From Nostoc carneum NIES-2107 (GTDB lineage Bacteria; Cyanobacteriota; Cyanobacteriia; Cyanobacteriales; Nostocaceae), in assembly GCA_002368155.1 (NCBI GenBank), contig AP018180.1, positions 4,387,380 to 4,451,379 on the forward strand: a stretch of 64,000 nucleotides of DNA. The letters are read 5' to 3'. Under the pieces are notes generated by a model. It did no database searches and was not told the origin of the DNA. It saw only the letters and a list, made by a program, of their open reading frames with translations. Made by a program: the position numbers and the translations under genes. Shown in pieces: positions 43,438 through 53,019 of the stretch; within the stretch, counting starts at the first letter, position 1; each line of letters opens with the position of its first letter.

Positions 43438-45039
43438 ATGAATCTAATAAATAAAACAGAAAAGACATTCGCACTTACCACTCCCCTATATTATGTAAAC
43501 GATGTCCCTCATGTAGGTAGTGCTTATACGACAATGGCAGCAGATGTGATTGCCAGGTTTAAAAGACTGTTGGGGAATCAAGTACTGCTGATTACAGGCA
43601 CAGATGAACATGGGCAAAAAATTCAGCGTTCCGCAGCAAATTTAGGCAAAGAACCGCAAGAATTTTGTGATGAAATATCTCAAAGCTTCTTTTCTCTGTG
43701 GCAGTTACTAAACATTAAATACGATCGCTTTATTCGCACTACTGATACTCGCCATGAAGCAATTGTCAAGGAATTTTTTGATCGAGTCTGGCAAGCAGGC
43801 GATATCTACCAGGGGCAACAAAAAGGATGGTATTGTGTATCTTGTGAAGAATTTAAAGAAGAAAGAGAACTCCTAGAAGGAAATCGTTGCCCAATTCATA
43901 CTAACAAAGAAGTTGAATGGCGCGACGAACAAAACTACTTCTTCCGCTTATCTAAATATCAAACCCAACTGCAAGAACTGTACAAGTCTCAACCTGATTT
44001 TATTCAGCCTGCAAGTCGTCGTAATGAAGTCCTCAACTTTGTCAACCAAGGGTTGCAAGACTTTTCGATTTCGCGAGTGAATCTCGATTGGGGTTTTCCT
44101 GTACCTGTAGATCCTAAACATACTCTTTATGTTTGGTTTGATGCATTGTTGGGTTATGTCACCGCATTATTAGACCCCGATGCAGAACCAACTTTAGCCA
44201 ACGCCCTAGCCAAATGGTGGCCAATGAATTTGCACCTAATTGGTAAGGATATTCTCCGCTTCCATGCAGTGTACTGGCCAGCAATGTTAATGTCAGCTGG
44301 CTTACCATTACCACAGCAAGTTTTTGGGCATGGCTTTTTAACCAAAGATGGTCAGAAGATGGGTAAAAGTCTGGGTAATACCCTCGATCCCATAGAACTA
44401 GTTGAGCGCTATGGTAGTGACGCTGTTCGTTATTACTTCCTTAAGGAAATCGAATTTGGTAAAGATGGCGATTTTAATGAAGTTAGATTCATCAATGTTT
44501 TAAATGCAGATTTGGCAAATGATTTAGGCAATTTGCTCAATCGCACCTTGAACATGGTGAAAAAGTACTGCGGTGGTAATGTGCCATCAATCGCCCATGA
44601 GACGATTCCGGCTGACAATCCTTTAAAAGCGATTGGGCTAAGTTTAGGGGAGAAGGTGAAAAACGCTTACGAAATGTTAGCTTTCAATCAAGCTTGCACA
44701 GAAATTCTCTTGCTAGCGCAAGCTTGCAATAAGTTTATTGATGAACAAGCCCCTTGGACATTATATAAACAAGGACAGCAGCCAGAATTGGCACAAGTGC
44801 TATATGCAGTTCTAGAATCAGTTAGACTAGCAGCTTACCTGCTGTCCCCAGTGATTCCAAATATCAGTAGCGATATTTATCAGCAATTGGGCTTTGGAAT
44901 TAACTTTAACGATCAGCTAGAAGTTGCCAATGCTGCTCCTTTTAGCGTTCATGCAACCTGGGGCATACTATCCGATAAACAACAGTTGGGTACACCCCAA
45001 CCAATATTTAAGCGGATAGAACTGCCAAAAAACAATTAG
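43438..45039 (+). CDS. metG: Methionyl-tRNA synthetase
   Basis: This class I synthetase charges tRNA-Met. The 533-aa protein has the HIGH-type motif in DVPHVGSAYTT, a zinc-knuckle-like CVSC-CPIH segment (about residues 137-155) and the KMSKS-type motif in GQKMGKSLGNTLDP. The C-terminal anticodon domain is present; the dimerising tRNA-binding (Trbp111-like) extension of longer MetRS is absent. The start is ATG at 43438. Confidence 0.96.
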   Translation: MNLINKTEKTFALTTPLYYVNDVPHVGSAYTTMAADVIARFKRLLGNQVLLITGTDEHGQKIQRSAANLGKEPQEFCDEISQSFFSLWQLLNIKYDRFIRTTDTRHEAIVKEFFDRVWQAGDIYQGQQKGWYCVSCEEFKEERELLEGNRCPIHTNKEVEWRDEQNYFFRLSKYQTQLQELYKSQPDFIQPASRRNEVLNFVNQGLQDFSISRVNLDWGFPVPVDPKHTLYVWFDALLGYVTALLDPDAEPTLANALAKWWPMNLHLIGKDILRFHAVYWPAMLMSAGLPLPQQVFGHGFLTKDGQKMGKSLGNTLDPIELVERYGSDAVRYYFLKEIEFGKDGDFNEVRFINVLNADLANDLGNLLNRTLNMVKKYCGGNVPSIAHETIPADNPLKAIGLSLGEKVKNAYEMLAFNQACTEILLLAQACNKFIDEQAPWTLYKQGQQPELAQVLYAVLESVRLAAYLLSPVIPNISSDIYQQLGFGINFNDQLEVANAAPFSVHATWGILSDKQQLGTPQPIFKRIELPKNN

Positions 45040-45089
45040 TACTTTGAATTTTTGATTTTGTTCAATCTCTAATTTTGTCAAAAAAATAT

Positions 45090-45114
45090 CGGGGCTACTT
45101 AATATTTAGCCCCG
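45090..45114. terminator. Hairpin downstream of metG
   Basis: The stem CGGGGCTA/TAGCCCCG has a 9-nt loop. On the plus strand no T tract follows; an A-run precedes it, so it would act as a classical terminator only in the minus direction. Confidence 0.4.
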
Positions 45115-45195
45115 GAACATTATCATAAACCGTTCTAACTTGCCTGTGAAAACTATTTTTTTAGTATCAAAAATAACAAGAATAAAAACTGAGGT

Positions 45196-45834
45196 ATGAC
45201 ATCAATGTTGAATAATTTAGAAAATGACTCAATATTTACACCGGAACAAGTTTTAGAGAATAGAGGTCGTGTAGCCATATTTATTGATGGCTCAAATCTA
45301 TTTTATGCAGCACTACAACTAGGAATTGAAATTGATTACACTAAGTTACTGTGTCGATTAACTGGCGGTTCGAGACTATTGCGTGCTTTTTTCTACACAG
45401 GAGTAGATCGCACCAACGAGAAACAACAAGGGTTTCTTTTGTGGATGCGTCGCAATGGCTATAGAGTGATTGCTAAGGACTTAGTACAGCTACCGGATGG
45501 CTCAAAAAAAGCCAATCTCGATGTCGAAATTGCCGTAGATATGATGGCTTTAGTTGATTCTTATGATACAGCCGTCTTAGTCAGTGGCGATGGCGATTTA
45601 GCCTACGCAGTCAACTCAGTGAGTTATCGGGGTGTCAGGGTAGAAGTTGTGAGTTTGCGTTCCATGACTAGCGACAGCTTAATTAATGTGAGCGATCGCT
45701 ATATCGATTTAGAAGCCATCAAAGAAGATATCCAAAAAACCCCTCGCCAAAGCTACCCCTATCGACCTTTGTCAAGTATGGGCTTTTTGGAAGATCCCAC
45801 AGAAACTGACGGACATTTAGAAATTCAAGATTAA
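45196..45834 (+). CDS. NYN-domain (LabA-like) protein
   Basis: The 212-aa protein carries a PIN-like NYN fold: VAIFIDGSNLFYAALQLG with the first acidic residue, then NLDVEIAVDMMALVDSYD and LVSGDGDLAYAV with further acidic metal ligands. It is probably an RNase. LabA, a relative, is linked to circadian output in Synechococcus. The stop codon overlaps the ATG of the lptC-like gene by one base, so the two genes are translationally coupled. Confidence 0.9.
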   Translation: MTSMLNNLENDSIFTPEQVLENRGRVAIFIDGSNLFYAALQLGIEIDYTKLLCRLTGGSRLLRAFFYTGVDRTNEKQQGFLLWMRRNGYRVIAKDLVQLPDGSKKANLDVEIAVDMMALVDSYDTAVLVSGDGDLAYAVNSVSYRGVRVEVVSLRSMTSDSLINVSDRYIDLEAIKEDIQKTPRQSYPYRPLSSMGFLEDPTETDGHLEIQD

Positions 45835-47096
45835 TGAAGCAGGAAGCAGATCAGCATCAAGGGAGCAGCGGTTTAGTGAAAGAGGGGGGAAATAAGAGAT
45901 ATTCCCCCCAATTCTTTTTATTCCCATCTCTGGGTGCTACACCCATAAAATTTAATTGGTTTCGCCTATCGTTAACATTATTTTTAATAGTTGGGTTATT
46001 TGCTTGTAGCGGTAGAAATACTAAAAATCAAGCAAATAACTCAGATACATCTGGACAAAATACAGATAGTAATTTGACATTTTTTAATGTAGCTTTTGAA
46101 CAGTTTGATGAAGTAGGGCGACCAATTTGGAAAGTTAATGCTAAACAAGCGAAATACACCAAAGAAAAACAAGTTGGGCAAGCAGAAAGCCCCTATGGGG
46201 AACTGTATCAAGATGGCAAAGTAGTCTACCAAATTAAAGCAGAACGGGCAGATATCGAGCAAGATGGTAAGCAACTATTTCTCAAAGGCAAAATAGTAGC
46301 TACAGACCCTCGTAATGGCATAGTATTGCGAGGTAATGAATTAGAATGGCGACCCAAGGAAGATTTATTAATTGTCCGTAATCAAATTAATGGGACTCAT
46401 CAAAAACTACAAGCAGTAGCGCAGGAAGCCAAAGTTAAAACCCGGGAACAGCGTATGGAATTATCGGGTAAGGTGATCGCCAATTCCGCTGATCCGCAAT
46501 TACAAATGCGAACTGAGCATTTAATCTGGCAAATCAAAGAAGAAAAATTAATTGGCGATCGCCCCGTACAAATTGACCGCTACAAAAATAATCAAATTAC
46601 TGACCGCGGACGCGGAAATGCTACGGAAATTAATTTGAAAACCAAAATTGCCACGGTGACAAAAAATGCCCAGCTAGAATTACTAGACCCACCAATGCAA
46701 ATAGCTAGTAACTCTATGAACTGGAACATGAATACCGAAACTGTCACCACAACTTCGCCCGTGCGTGTCTTTCATAAAGCAGAAAATGTGACAGTAACCG
46801 CAAACCAAGGGGAAATGAAGATACCACAAAAAACAGTTTATCTCACAGGCAATGTCAACGCTATTGGTCAGCGTCGCCAGTCTTTAAAGTCGCAAACATT
46901 AACTTGGTATCTAGACAAGAAATTAGTAGAAGCGCAGGGTAATGTAACGTATCGACAAGTTGATCCACCATTAAATTTTGCCGGGGAAACAGCGGTAGGT
47001 AATCTGCAAACCGAAAACATCGTTGTTAAAGGCGGCAATAGTGGCGGTAGGGTAGTTACAGAAATTATTCCTCAAGAAAAAGTGAAGGGGCAATAG
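45834..47096 (+). CDS. lptC: LptC-family LPS export lipoprotein
   Basis: The 420-aa protein contains a hydrophobic signal segment with lipobox LFAC (C58), preceded by about 40 polar residues. This suggests the true start could be internal (for example the GTG at codon 15). The body shows the beta-taco OstA/LptC pattern of repeated strands (VNAKQAKYTKEKQVGQAESP, then LFLKGKIVATDPRNG). LptC bridges the inner membrane LptBFG to LptA in LPS transport. Its length fits the long cyanobacterial LptC type. Confidence 0.82.
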   Translation: MKQEADQHQGSSGLVKEGGNKRYSPQFFLFPSLGATPIKFNWFRLSLTLFLIVGLFACSGRNTKNQANNSDTSGQNTDSNLTFFNVAFEQFDEVGRPIWKVNAKQAKYTKEKQVGQAESPYGELYQDGKVVYQIKAERADIEQDGKQLFLKGKIVATDPRNGIVLRGNELEWRPKEDLLIVRNQINGTHQKLQAVAQEAKVKTREQRMELSGKVIANSADPQLQMRTEHLIWQIKEEKLIGDRPVQIDRYKNNQITDRGRGNATEINLKTKIATVTKNAQLELLDPPMQIASNSMNWNMNTETVTTTSPVRVFHKAENVTVTANQGEMKIPQKTVYLTGNVNAIGQRRQSLKSQTLTWYLDKKLVEAQGNVTYRQVDPPLNFAGETAVGNLQTENIVVKGGNSGGRVVTEIIPQEKVKGQ

Positions 47097-47167
47097 TTAT
47101 TGGTAATTGGTAATTGGTAATTGGTCATTGGTCATTACACAAAGGACAAATGACAAAGGACAAATAA

Positions 47168-48490
47168 CTAACTTTTAAACAGTATTTGATTGCGGCTATT
47201 GGCACCGAGTTCCGGTAAGGTGTTGATAGTAGAATGAGGAGTTAAAGCTGCAGGAATTTGTGGTGCTAATTGCAACTTTTGTACCAAACGTTGTAATAGT
47301 TGGTCTTGTCCAGTGCGGAAACCAGAGACGTTATTACCACGGTTAATAATGGCAAACCAAACCAAACCGCGATCGCGTGTTGGCATCACACCAGCTAAAG
47401 CACTCACATCTCGCAAAGTTCCGGTTTTCATAACTGTACCAACTGGCATATGTCTAGCGTGCAATGTGCCTCGGTGATCGAACCCAGACATGGGAAACAA
47501 ATCTGCTAAAGTGAGATTACGAGCCACTGCTTCTTGTTGCATTGCCATTAACATCGCACAAACAGCACGGGGAGAAATGCGATTTTCTGGGCCTAATCCT
47601 GAACCATTAATTAACTGAATTTCTCCTTCTGGAACTCTAGCTAGCTTTGCCGCAGTAGCTTGAACTATAGTATGTCCTCCTACCGACTCTGCGAGCATTT
47701 CTGCGATATCGTTGTTACTATAAACGTTCATCTCTTTGATAATTTGTCTCATAGGCAAAGAGAGATGACGAATTAGCACCGCTTGTTGTGGGTTTGCTTG
47801 CGGTTCAACTTTGATAGTCCCTGCGATCGCTACTTGGGGTTTTTGTGTACCCTTGGGCATAATCGAGTATGTGTAAATCGCCGGACGAGTCCAAGTAGCA
47901 GAATTCAGCGCTTGCTTAAATAATTGCCCTGCTAATAGCGGGTGACGTTGGAAATTCATGGAAAAAGAGCCTGTAATCACCAAATTTCCCTTGACCTGCT
48001 TAATACCCATTTTATTGAGAGCATTACCAATGGCGATCGCTTCTTCCCAAACCATCATGGGATCACCACCGCCATTCACTACTAAATCACCTTGCAATAC
48101 ACCATTCGTAACTGGCCCTGTAGCACTAATTACAGTCTCAAATTGATGATCTGGGCCCCAAGTTTTAAAAGCAACTAATGAGGTAGCAATTTTAGTTAAA
48201 GATGCAGCAGGTAAAGGTGTTGTTCCTTCATGATTAGCCATCAACATAGGCCCTGACTGCATCCAAATTCCCTGGCTTGCTGTCAGATTTTGTGCAATGA
48301 GTTTTGATGTAATTAAACCTTTTAAATACTCTTGCACTGTATTAGCGCTAGCTGGATTGGGATCAGGTGCTAGCACTAAGCCAGGGCTACTTTGCCAAGC
48401 CAATGCATCTAAAGCATCTAAAGGCTTAATTTGTAACCCTGCCATTTCCAGCCACAGCGATACTAAACCTGAACTCAATAATTCCAGCAT
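47168..48490 (-). CDS. dacB: D-alanyl-D-alanine carboxypeptidase/endopeptidase (PBP4 family)
   Basis: The 440-aa penicillin-binding protein of peptidase family S13 trims or cleaves peptidoglycan peptide cross-links in the periplasm. Active-site motifs are SLTK (S97, K100) in LPAASLTKIATS, SNN in NVYSNNDIAEML and KTG in GTVMKTGTLRD. The N-terminal hydrophobic stretch (LLSSGLVSLWLEMAGL) is a weak signal. Flanking sequence 47097-47135 is a GGTAATT heptamer tract. Confidence 0.92.
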   Translation of the reverse strand: MLELLSSGLVSLWLEMAGLQIKPLDALDALAWQSSPGLVLAPDPNPASANTVQEYLKGLITSKLIAQNLTASQGIWMQSGPMLMANHEGTTPLPAASLTKIATSLVAFKTWGPDHQFETVISATGPVTNGVLQGDLVVNGGGDPMMVWEEAIAIGNALNKMGIKQVKGNLVITGSFSMNFQRHPLLAGQLFKQALNSATWTRPAIYTYSIMPKGTQKPQVAIAGTIKVEPQANPQQAVLIRHLSLPMRQIIKEMNVYSNNDIAEMLAESVGGHTIVQATAAKLARVPEGEIQLINGSGLGPENRISPRAVCAMLMAMQQEAVARNLTLADLFPMSGFDHRGTLHARHMPVGTVMKTGTLRDVSALAGVMPTRDRGLVWFAIINRGNNVSGFRTGQDQLLQRLVQKLQLAPQIPAALTPHSTINTLPELGANSRNQILFKS

Positions 48491-49237
48491 TCTTTGTTCC
48501 TCTATCAGGATGTATGAAGTTATTTACTGTGCTAATATACAAGTTTTTGTGAGGCTCATCAGCATGGAGTCATAATAACTGGTGTTTTCCCCATTAGTGA
48601 GTAGGGTAGATCACATATATTAAGATGTAACTTTTTAAGCAGCATTAAATAGCACATTGTAGAAGTTACTTACTATCAATATGCTGAAGGCTGCGACTCA
48701 CAGTATATACCAATAAATTGCAATGTAAATACCTGGATAAATTCTCAATATTAATAGCACAATCTGGTTAAGCTTGAGCCTGTAAGCTATAAATTGCGTA
48801 GCTGGAACTGAACAACAAGCAAATTTTTCAGTCTTGCTATTTAAACGCACAATAGCTAACTGCTGCAAGTATTAATATTTCAAGAGTTTATCAGTTTTTA
48901 GTGCAGTGGCGTTTCCCGAACAAAACCCAACTTATGCCAATTTGAAAAAAGAATGTGACAGATACACAAAGCCAAAGCCTCATTCTGTCTAGACTCTTAA
49001 TTTTGAATTTTGAAGTGGTATTAGTTATTGGGATTTTGCCAATATTATTGGAATTGGTATTAAATCTATCAATGATGATTAGCAATAAAATATACCTTAC
49101 AGGTACAGCATTAACAAGATTTTGCTTTATCCAAACATCTGATTGATGCTGTACCCCTACTCTAGAACTTAGCTTGAGCAACTCTACCTGAGAAATTTTC
49201 AAAATAAATGTGTAATTTTGAATTGCATATCTCAGTA
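48491..49237. other. Long intergenic region with one dispersed repeat
   Basis: About 750 bp without a convincing gene. It contains a 35-bp dispersed repeat (48927-48961, inverted copy of 8545-8579) and TTAATTTTGAATTTTGAA-like short repeats near 49000. A 103-codon minus-strand frame at 48891-49202 is made largely of these repeats and is not accepted. Confidence 0.55.
48927..48961. repeat. 35-bp dispersed repeat, copy B (inverted)
   Basis: It is the reverse complement of the element at 8545-8579 with a few substitutions. Confidence 0.7.
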
Positions 49238-50308
49238 CTATTTCCTTTCTGGATGTCCTGTATCCTCTACAGTATGAACACCCATCTGATTGATCACAGC
49301 AATCATTTGATACAAGCGCCCTAAATCGCGTTGATTGAAGTAAAAAACAAGACGGGGTAGATTAACTGTCTCATCTTGTCCTTCTTGAGATAATGCTTGG
49401 CTTTTTTCAATCTTTCCTTTAACTAGAATGTCGCTGAAGCTAGCATTGAGCTTTTCGACTTCAGCGTTGGATAAATCTGTTGTCAGCCGCATCACCAACT
49501 GATCGCCTACATAACGACTAGAGTGATAAACCTGGTAAAAACGGGTAATAGCATTACAAGCTACATCCAGGTTGTCTGTCACTGTATAAAGACTGGGGTC
49601 TTCAGGGCTAACAAGACCTTGTTGCACTAGTTGGCGATCAATATAATCACTCCAAGACCGCCAGTAATCACCACCAGGGCGATCGATTAAAACTAAAGGT
49701 ACTGGGCCAAATTTACCTGTTTGGCTTAATGTCATGCACTCAAAAGCTTCGTCTTGGGTGCCAAAACCACCAGGAAATAAAGCAACAGCATCGCTTTCTT
49801 TCAACAGAAATAGTTTACGGGTGAAAAAATATTTAAAATTAATCAGCTTAGGATCACCTTCAATAAACGGGTTCGCCTGCTGCTCAAAAGGTAATTGAAT
49901 ATTTAAGCCAAAAGAATTTTCGCGCCCAGCACCTTCATGACCGGCTTGCATGATTCCACCACCACCGCCAGTCATCACCATAAATCCCAGCTGAGAAACA
50001 ACAGAAGCAAACTGCAATGCCATTTTATATTCTGGGGTTTCTGGTGCTAAACGAGCCGAACCAAAAATCGTAACTTTGCGAACGTGTCGGTAGTCATAAA
50101 AGAGTTGAAAACCCCGTTCCATGTCTGCTAGAGCCGCAGACAATATTTTCCAATCGAGGCGCTCAATGTTACTATCAGCCAGGCGTACTATAGTAGCAAG
50201 TGCCTGTTTGATAAGTTGCTGATTTTTTAACGTCGGTAACCGATCAATCAATTCAGCGATATCCGCCTGTAGAGACTCTAATGTATCAAACGACGCAGAT
50301 GAAGTCAT
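49238..50308 (-). CDS. LOG family protein (TIGR00730-type, lysine-decarboxylase-like fold)
   Basis: The protein is about 356 aa. The Rossmann-like core has VTIFGSARLAP, the glycine-rich VMTGGGGGIMQAGHEGAG and the signature PGGFGTQDEAFE (PGGxGTxxE) of nucleotide-5'-monophosphate phosphoribohydrolases (cytokinin-activating LOG enzymes). An N-terminal helical extension of about 90 residues and a C-terminal domain make it longer than plant LOG. It may cleave nucleotide monophosphates or bind ppGpp-like ligands; this is not certain. The start is the ATG at 50308; a GTG lies five codons upstream. Confidence 0.88.
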   Translation of the reverse strand: MTSSASFDTLESLQADIAELIDRLPTLKNQQLIKQALATIVRLADSNIERLDWKILSAALADMERGFQLFYDYRHVRKVTIFGSARLAPETPEYKMALQFASVVSQLGFMVMTGGGGGIMQAGHEGAGRENSFGLNIQLPFEQQANPFIEGDPKLINFKYFFTRKLFLLKESDAVALFPGGFGTQDEAFECMTLSQTGKFGPVPLVLIDRPGGDYWRSWSDYIDRQLVQQGLVSPEDPSLYTVTDNLDVACNAITRFYQVYHSSRYVGDQLVMRLTTDLSNAEVEKLNASFSDILVKGKIEKSQALSQEGQDETVNLPRLVFYFNQRDLGRLYQMIAVINQMGVHTVEDTGHPERK

Positions 50309-50581
50309 GATAACTGCTGCCACAATGGCTTTATATTTTATCTAATTTTGGTGTGCTATTTATCAGCTGCTTTACGGAGCCATTACGCCGATCGCTAAAA
50401 ATTTTTGTTGATAGACCGACTGGGCAACAGGGACTAGAGAATAGAGGCTGGGTAATCAAATTTTTACCGTGATTAGCTGACTGGAAAAAGTCCTGAATCA
50501 AAAAGTTCATTATTTCTTTCTCCTCTGCTCCCCTGCTCTCTTGCTTTCCTATCTCCCTTCTCGCCTATTATTGATGGGCAA

Positions 50582-50619
50582 CAAAAAGCACCTTTGGCTA
50601 ATTATCAACCAAGGCGCTC
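50582..50619 (-). terminator. Strong minus-strand Rho-independent terminator
   Basis: On the minus strand AGCGCCTTGG pairs with CCAAAGGTGCT (one wobble, one bulged A) and TTTTTGTTG follows. No minus-strand protein gene ends nearby: trxA has its own terminator about 400 bp upstream. It therefore supports an RNA gene. Confidence 0.8.
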
Positions 50620-50925
50620 TTACCGCTACTCTACAGACAGATTTACGTATACATGGAATTAACAACTCTCAAAGCCTTGACAATCGGCTTTTTGGTGCTT
50701 TTGTAGACGCATAGCAGTTAAACAGCGCTGCATAGATTAGGCTGCTATTGGGAAAGGTTGCCCTGTATTGATTACGGAGTCCGCAGTCAGGGGTTTGCCC
50801 TTGATGAAGTCCAATGATTTTTAGACCCCTTCTCGGGGCTTCCCAAGGAGTGTGGAATGTTGATTTCCGCCGCGCTGTGGTAGGAATGTATCAACAGCAA
50901 TAAAAGAGTAAATTTAGCTGCGGTA
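50583..50925 (-). ncRNA. Candidate structured non-coding RNA downstream of trxA
   Basis: A minus-strand stretch of about 340 nt begins near a TATAAA-like box (complement of 50927-50932) and ends at a strong terminator (50582-50619). It has many local stems: CCCC-GAGA-GGGG (about 50825-50836), TAGCAG/CTGCTA enclosing a CAGCGCTG palindrome (about 50711-50747), AAAGCC/GGCTTT (about 50671-50692) and AGGG-CAAA-CCCT (about 50790-50802). All frames are broken by stops. I could not match it to tmRNA, RNase P, SRP or 6S RNA from memory. It could also be an unusual leader or a decayed element. Confidence 0.5.
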
Positions 50926-50961
50926 AATTTATACAGATTGATCTATGTAAAAAGTTTTATT

Positions 50962-50985
50962 GAGACGCGAAACATCGCGCCTCTA
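50962..50985. repeat. Degenerate GAGACGCGA palindromic repeat
   Basis: The arms GAGACGCGA and TCGCGCCTC flank AACA. It is related to the repeats at 319-350 and 34160-34190. Confidence 0.6.
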
Positions 50986-51023
50986 AAACTTTACAAAAAT
51001 TGACCTAAAAGCAAGAGCAAATG

Positions 51024-51044
51024 GAAAAATCAGAAAGCTCTGAT
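51024..51044 (-). terminator. trxA terminator
   Basis: On the minus strand ATCAGA-GCTT-TCTGAT is followed by TTTT, starting 14 bases after the trxA stop codon. Confidence 0.7.
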
Positions 51045-51057
51045 TACCAATGAAGTT

Positions 51058-51381
51058 TCAAAGATACTTTTCCAATGTGCTAGCTAATGTAGTTTTAGGC
51101 ACGGCACCGACGACCATATCAACTTTTTGCCCACCTTTAAAAATCATTAATGTGGGGATGCTGCGGATGCCGTACTGACTAGCAACATTAGGATTCTCAT
51201 CAGTGTTGACTTTTACAACCTTGAGTTGACCTTCGTACTGAGCGGCGATTTCTTCTACAACAGGGGCTACCATCCGACAGGGGCCACACCAGGGTGCCCA
51301 AAAATCAACTAAAACAGGTACTTCACTGTCGATGACTTCTTGCTTAAAGGTAGAATCGGTAACTTGTGCGGCTGCTGACAT
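51058..51381 (-). CDS. trxA: Thioredoxin (m-type)
   Basis: The 107-aa dithiol reductant has the active site WCGPC (C32, C35) in [11 protein letters not shown], the cis-Pro in [11 protein letters not shown] and C-terminal [17 protein letters not shown] chose the ATG at 51381 ([12 protein letters not shown]), the normal N-terminus; an ATG six codons upstream exists. In cyanobacteria m-type thioredoxin takes electrons from ferredoxin-thioredoxin reductase and reduces peroxiredoxins and Calvin-cycle regulators, so it can supply the 2-Cys peroxiredoxin at 883-1494. It lies directly downstream of yfr1 and guaB3 on the same strand. Confidence 0.97.
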   Translation of the reverse strand: MSAAAQVTDSTFKQEVIDSEVPVLVDFWAPWCGPCRMVAPVVEEIAAQYEGQLKVVKVNTDENPNVASQYGIRSIPTLMIFKGGQKVDMVVGAVPKTTLASTLEKYL

Positions 51382-51506
51382 GCCTAAAAACCTTGCCAAT
51401 TATATTTCTGCGTTTCGTGAAAATTCTACCATAGCAAAAACGGTTGCTTGGAAGCTAACGGATGTACATTTGCAAAGAAGCTTGAGAATTTATTTCTATC
51501 TACATA

Positions 51507-51575
51507 AGGAACCGCCCGAACAGTAGTCCGGGCGGAGTGTGGTGTGAGGAGTGAACGGAAACATGCGTCTCCGCT
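51507..51575 (-). ncRNA. yfr1: Yfr1 small regulatory RNA
   Basis: The minus strand reads: stem-loop GCGGA...TCCGT, then the unpaired motif ACTCCTCACAC (complement of 51542-51552), then the stem-loop CCGCCCG/CGGGCGG (51512-51518 with 51529-51535) ending in TTCCTT. A TACAAT -10 box (complement of 51582-51587) is correctly spaced. The motif with its two flanking hairpins is the hallmark of Yfr1, an abundant cyanobacterial sRNA that pairs with mRNAs, for example of outer-membrane proteins. The guaB-yfr1-trxA arrangement is the conserved locus as I recall it. Confidence 0.9.
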
Positions 51576-51581
51576 ATCTCT

Positions 51582-51587
51582 ATTGTA
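51582..51587 (-). promoter_or_regulatory. -10 box of yfr1
   Basis: TACAAT on the minus strand lies 7 bases before the predicted 5' end of Yfr1. Confidence 0.65.
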
Positions 51588-51855
51588 GGCGACATATGTA
51601 ATTTTTCCAGTGGTTGTTTAAGACTCTGGAAAAATTTCCTGATGGATTTGCCGGAAATATCTACTAGGGATTAGGTATTAGTATTGGATATTGGGCATCG
51701 GACATAGGGCATGGGGCATATTTTTTTTATTTAATCTTTGGGATTTGTAAGCAGGAGGAGGAAAGATAAAATAGGACGTTCAAATTTATTTTACTTTTCC
51801 TCTGTGTTGCTTCTGCTTCCTGTTCCTTAGCCCCTAATCTCTAGTCCCTAAACCT
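51588..51855. other. Spacer between yfr1 and guaB3
   Basis: It contains GGGCATCGG/GGGCATGGGGCAT short repeats (about 51690-51722) and the region downstream of the guaB3 stop codon. No gene is seen. Confidence 0.5.
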
Positions 51856-53019
51856 TTATTTACCCATACCTAATTGTTGAGCTTTTTGGTAAACTTTGCC
51901 TTCAGTTAGCAAGGAGGGAGCAATCACAACTTCAACTTGTTGCATTTCTTTGATGTTTTTAGCTCCTAATGTACCCATACTTGTTTTTAAAGCTCCTAAA
52001 AGATTATGGGTGCCATCATCAAGTGCTGCGGGGCCAATGAGAATTTGCTCTAAGGTGCCTGTGGTAGCAACACGAATCCGAGTACCACGGGGCAGTACAG
52101 GGCTGGGAGTTGCCATTCCCCAATGGTAACCGCGTCCAGGTGCTTCGGCGGCTCTAGCAAAGGGAGAACCAATCATTACGCCATCTGCACCACAAGCAAT
52201 ACACTTACAAATGTCACCGCCAGTGATTAAACCACCATCAGCAATGACAGGGATGTAGTTACCTGTTTCCCGATAATAATCATCGCGTGCAGCGGCACAA
52301 TCTGCGATCGCCGTTGCTTGTGGTACACCTACACCTAATACACCGCGTGAAGTACAAGCAGCACCAGGGCCAATCCCTACTAGTACACCAGCCGCCCCAG
52401 CTTTCAATAGATCTAAAGTTACTTCGTAAGTAACGCAATTCCCCAAGATCACAGGGATGGGCATGGAACGGCAAAATTCAGCTAAATCTAAAGGCACAAT
52501 TGACTCTGGTGAGAGGTGTGCCGTAGAAACAACAGTAGCTTGTACAAAAAATAAATCTGCTCCAGCTTTGGCTACTACCTCGCCATATTTACTGGCTCCG
52601 GCTGGTGTGGCGCTGACTGCTGCAATGCCACCTTGTTGCTTAATTTCCTGAATACGCTTTTCAATTAATTCCGGCTTGATTGGTTCGGCATACAGCTGTT
52701 GCATGAGGGAAACGAATTCATCTTTCCCTACAGCAGCAATCTTATCTAAAATCGGTTCTGGATCGGCATAGCGAGTTTGGATACCTTCTAAGTTGAGGAC
52801 ACCTAATGCTCCCAACTGCGACAAACGTACAGCCATACGCACATCGACTACGCCATCCATAGCACTGGCAATAATGGGGATTTCTCGCTCAATATTACCA
52901 ATACGCCATTTAGTATCTGCCAAGCTCGGATCTAGTGTTCCTCTGCCAGGAACTAAAGCAATTTCATCAATTCCGTAAGCTCTCCGAGCTGTTTTTCCCC
53001 GCCCAAGTTGAATGTCCAC
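51856..53019 (-). CDS. guaB3: GuaB3 family IMP dehydrogenase-type protein
   Basis: The 387-aa TIM-barrel enzyme of the IMPDH/GMPR superfamily lacks the Bateman (CBS) domain. Key segments are [15 protein letters not shown], the catalytic cysteine loop [12 protein letters not shown] (C222) and [20 protein letters not shown]. Cyanobacterial GuaB3 proteins have been described as IMP dehydrogenases (IMP to XMP with NAD+). The start [16 protein letters not shown] is the family's normal N-terminus. It is followed on the same strand by yfr1 and trxA. Confidence 0.93.
   Translation of the reverse strand: MDIQLGRGKTARRAYGIDEIALVPGRGTLDPSLADTKWRIGNIEREIPIIASAMDGVVDVRMAVRLSQLGALGVLNLEGIQTRYADPEPILDKIAAVGKDEFVSLMQQLYAEPIKPELIEKRIQEIKQQGGIAAVSATPAGASKYGEVVAKAGADLFFVQATVVSTAHLSPESIVPLDLAEFCRSMPIPVILGNCVTYEVTLDLLKAGAAGVLVGIGPGAACTSRGVLGVGVPQATAIADCAAARDDYYRETGNYIPVIADGGLITGGDICKCIACGADGVMIGSPFARAAEAPGRGYHWGMATPSPVLPRGTRIRVATTGTLEQILIGPAALDDGTHNLLGALKTSMGTLGAKNIKEMQQVEVVIAPSLLTEGKVYQKAQQLGMGK

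Noticed and set aside
48891-49202. 103-codon minus-strand frame
   Set aside because: It overlaps a dispersed repeat also found at 8545-8579 and has no recognisable protein features.
50583-50925. tmRNA or RNase P RNA
   Set aside because: The conserved tmRNA ends and tag frame and the RNase P GAGGAAAGTCC motif are absent on both strands.
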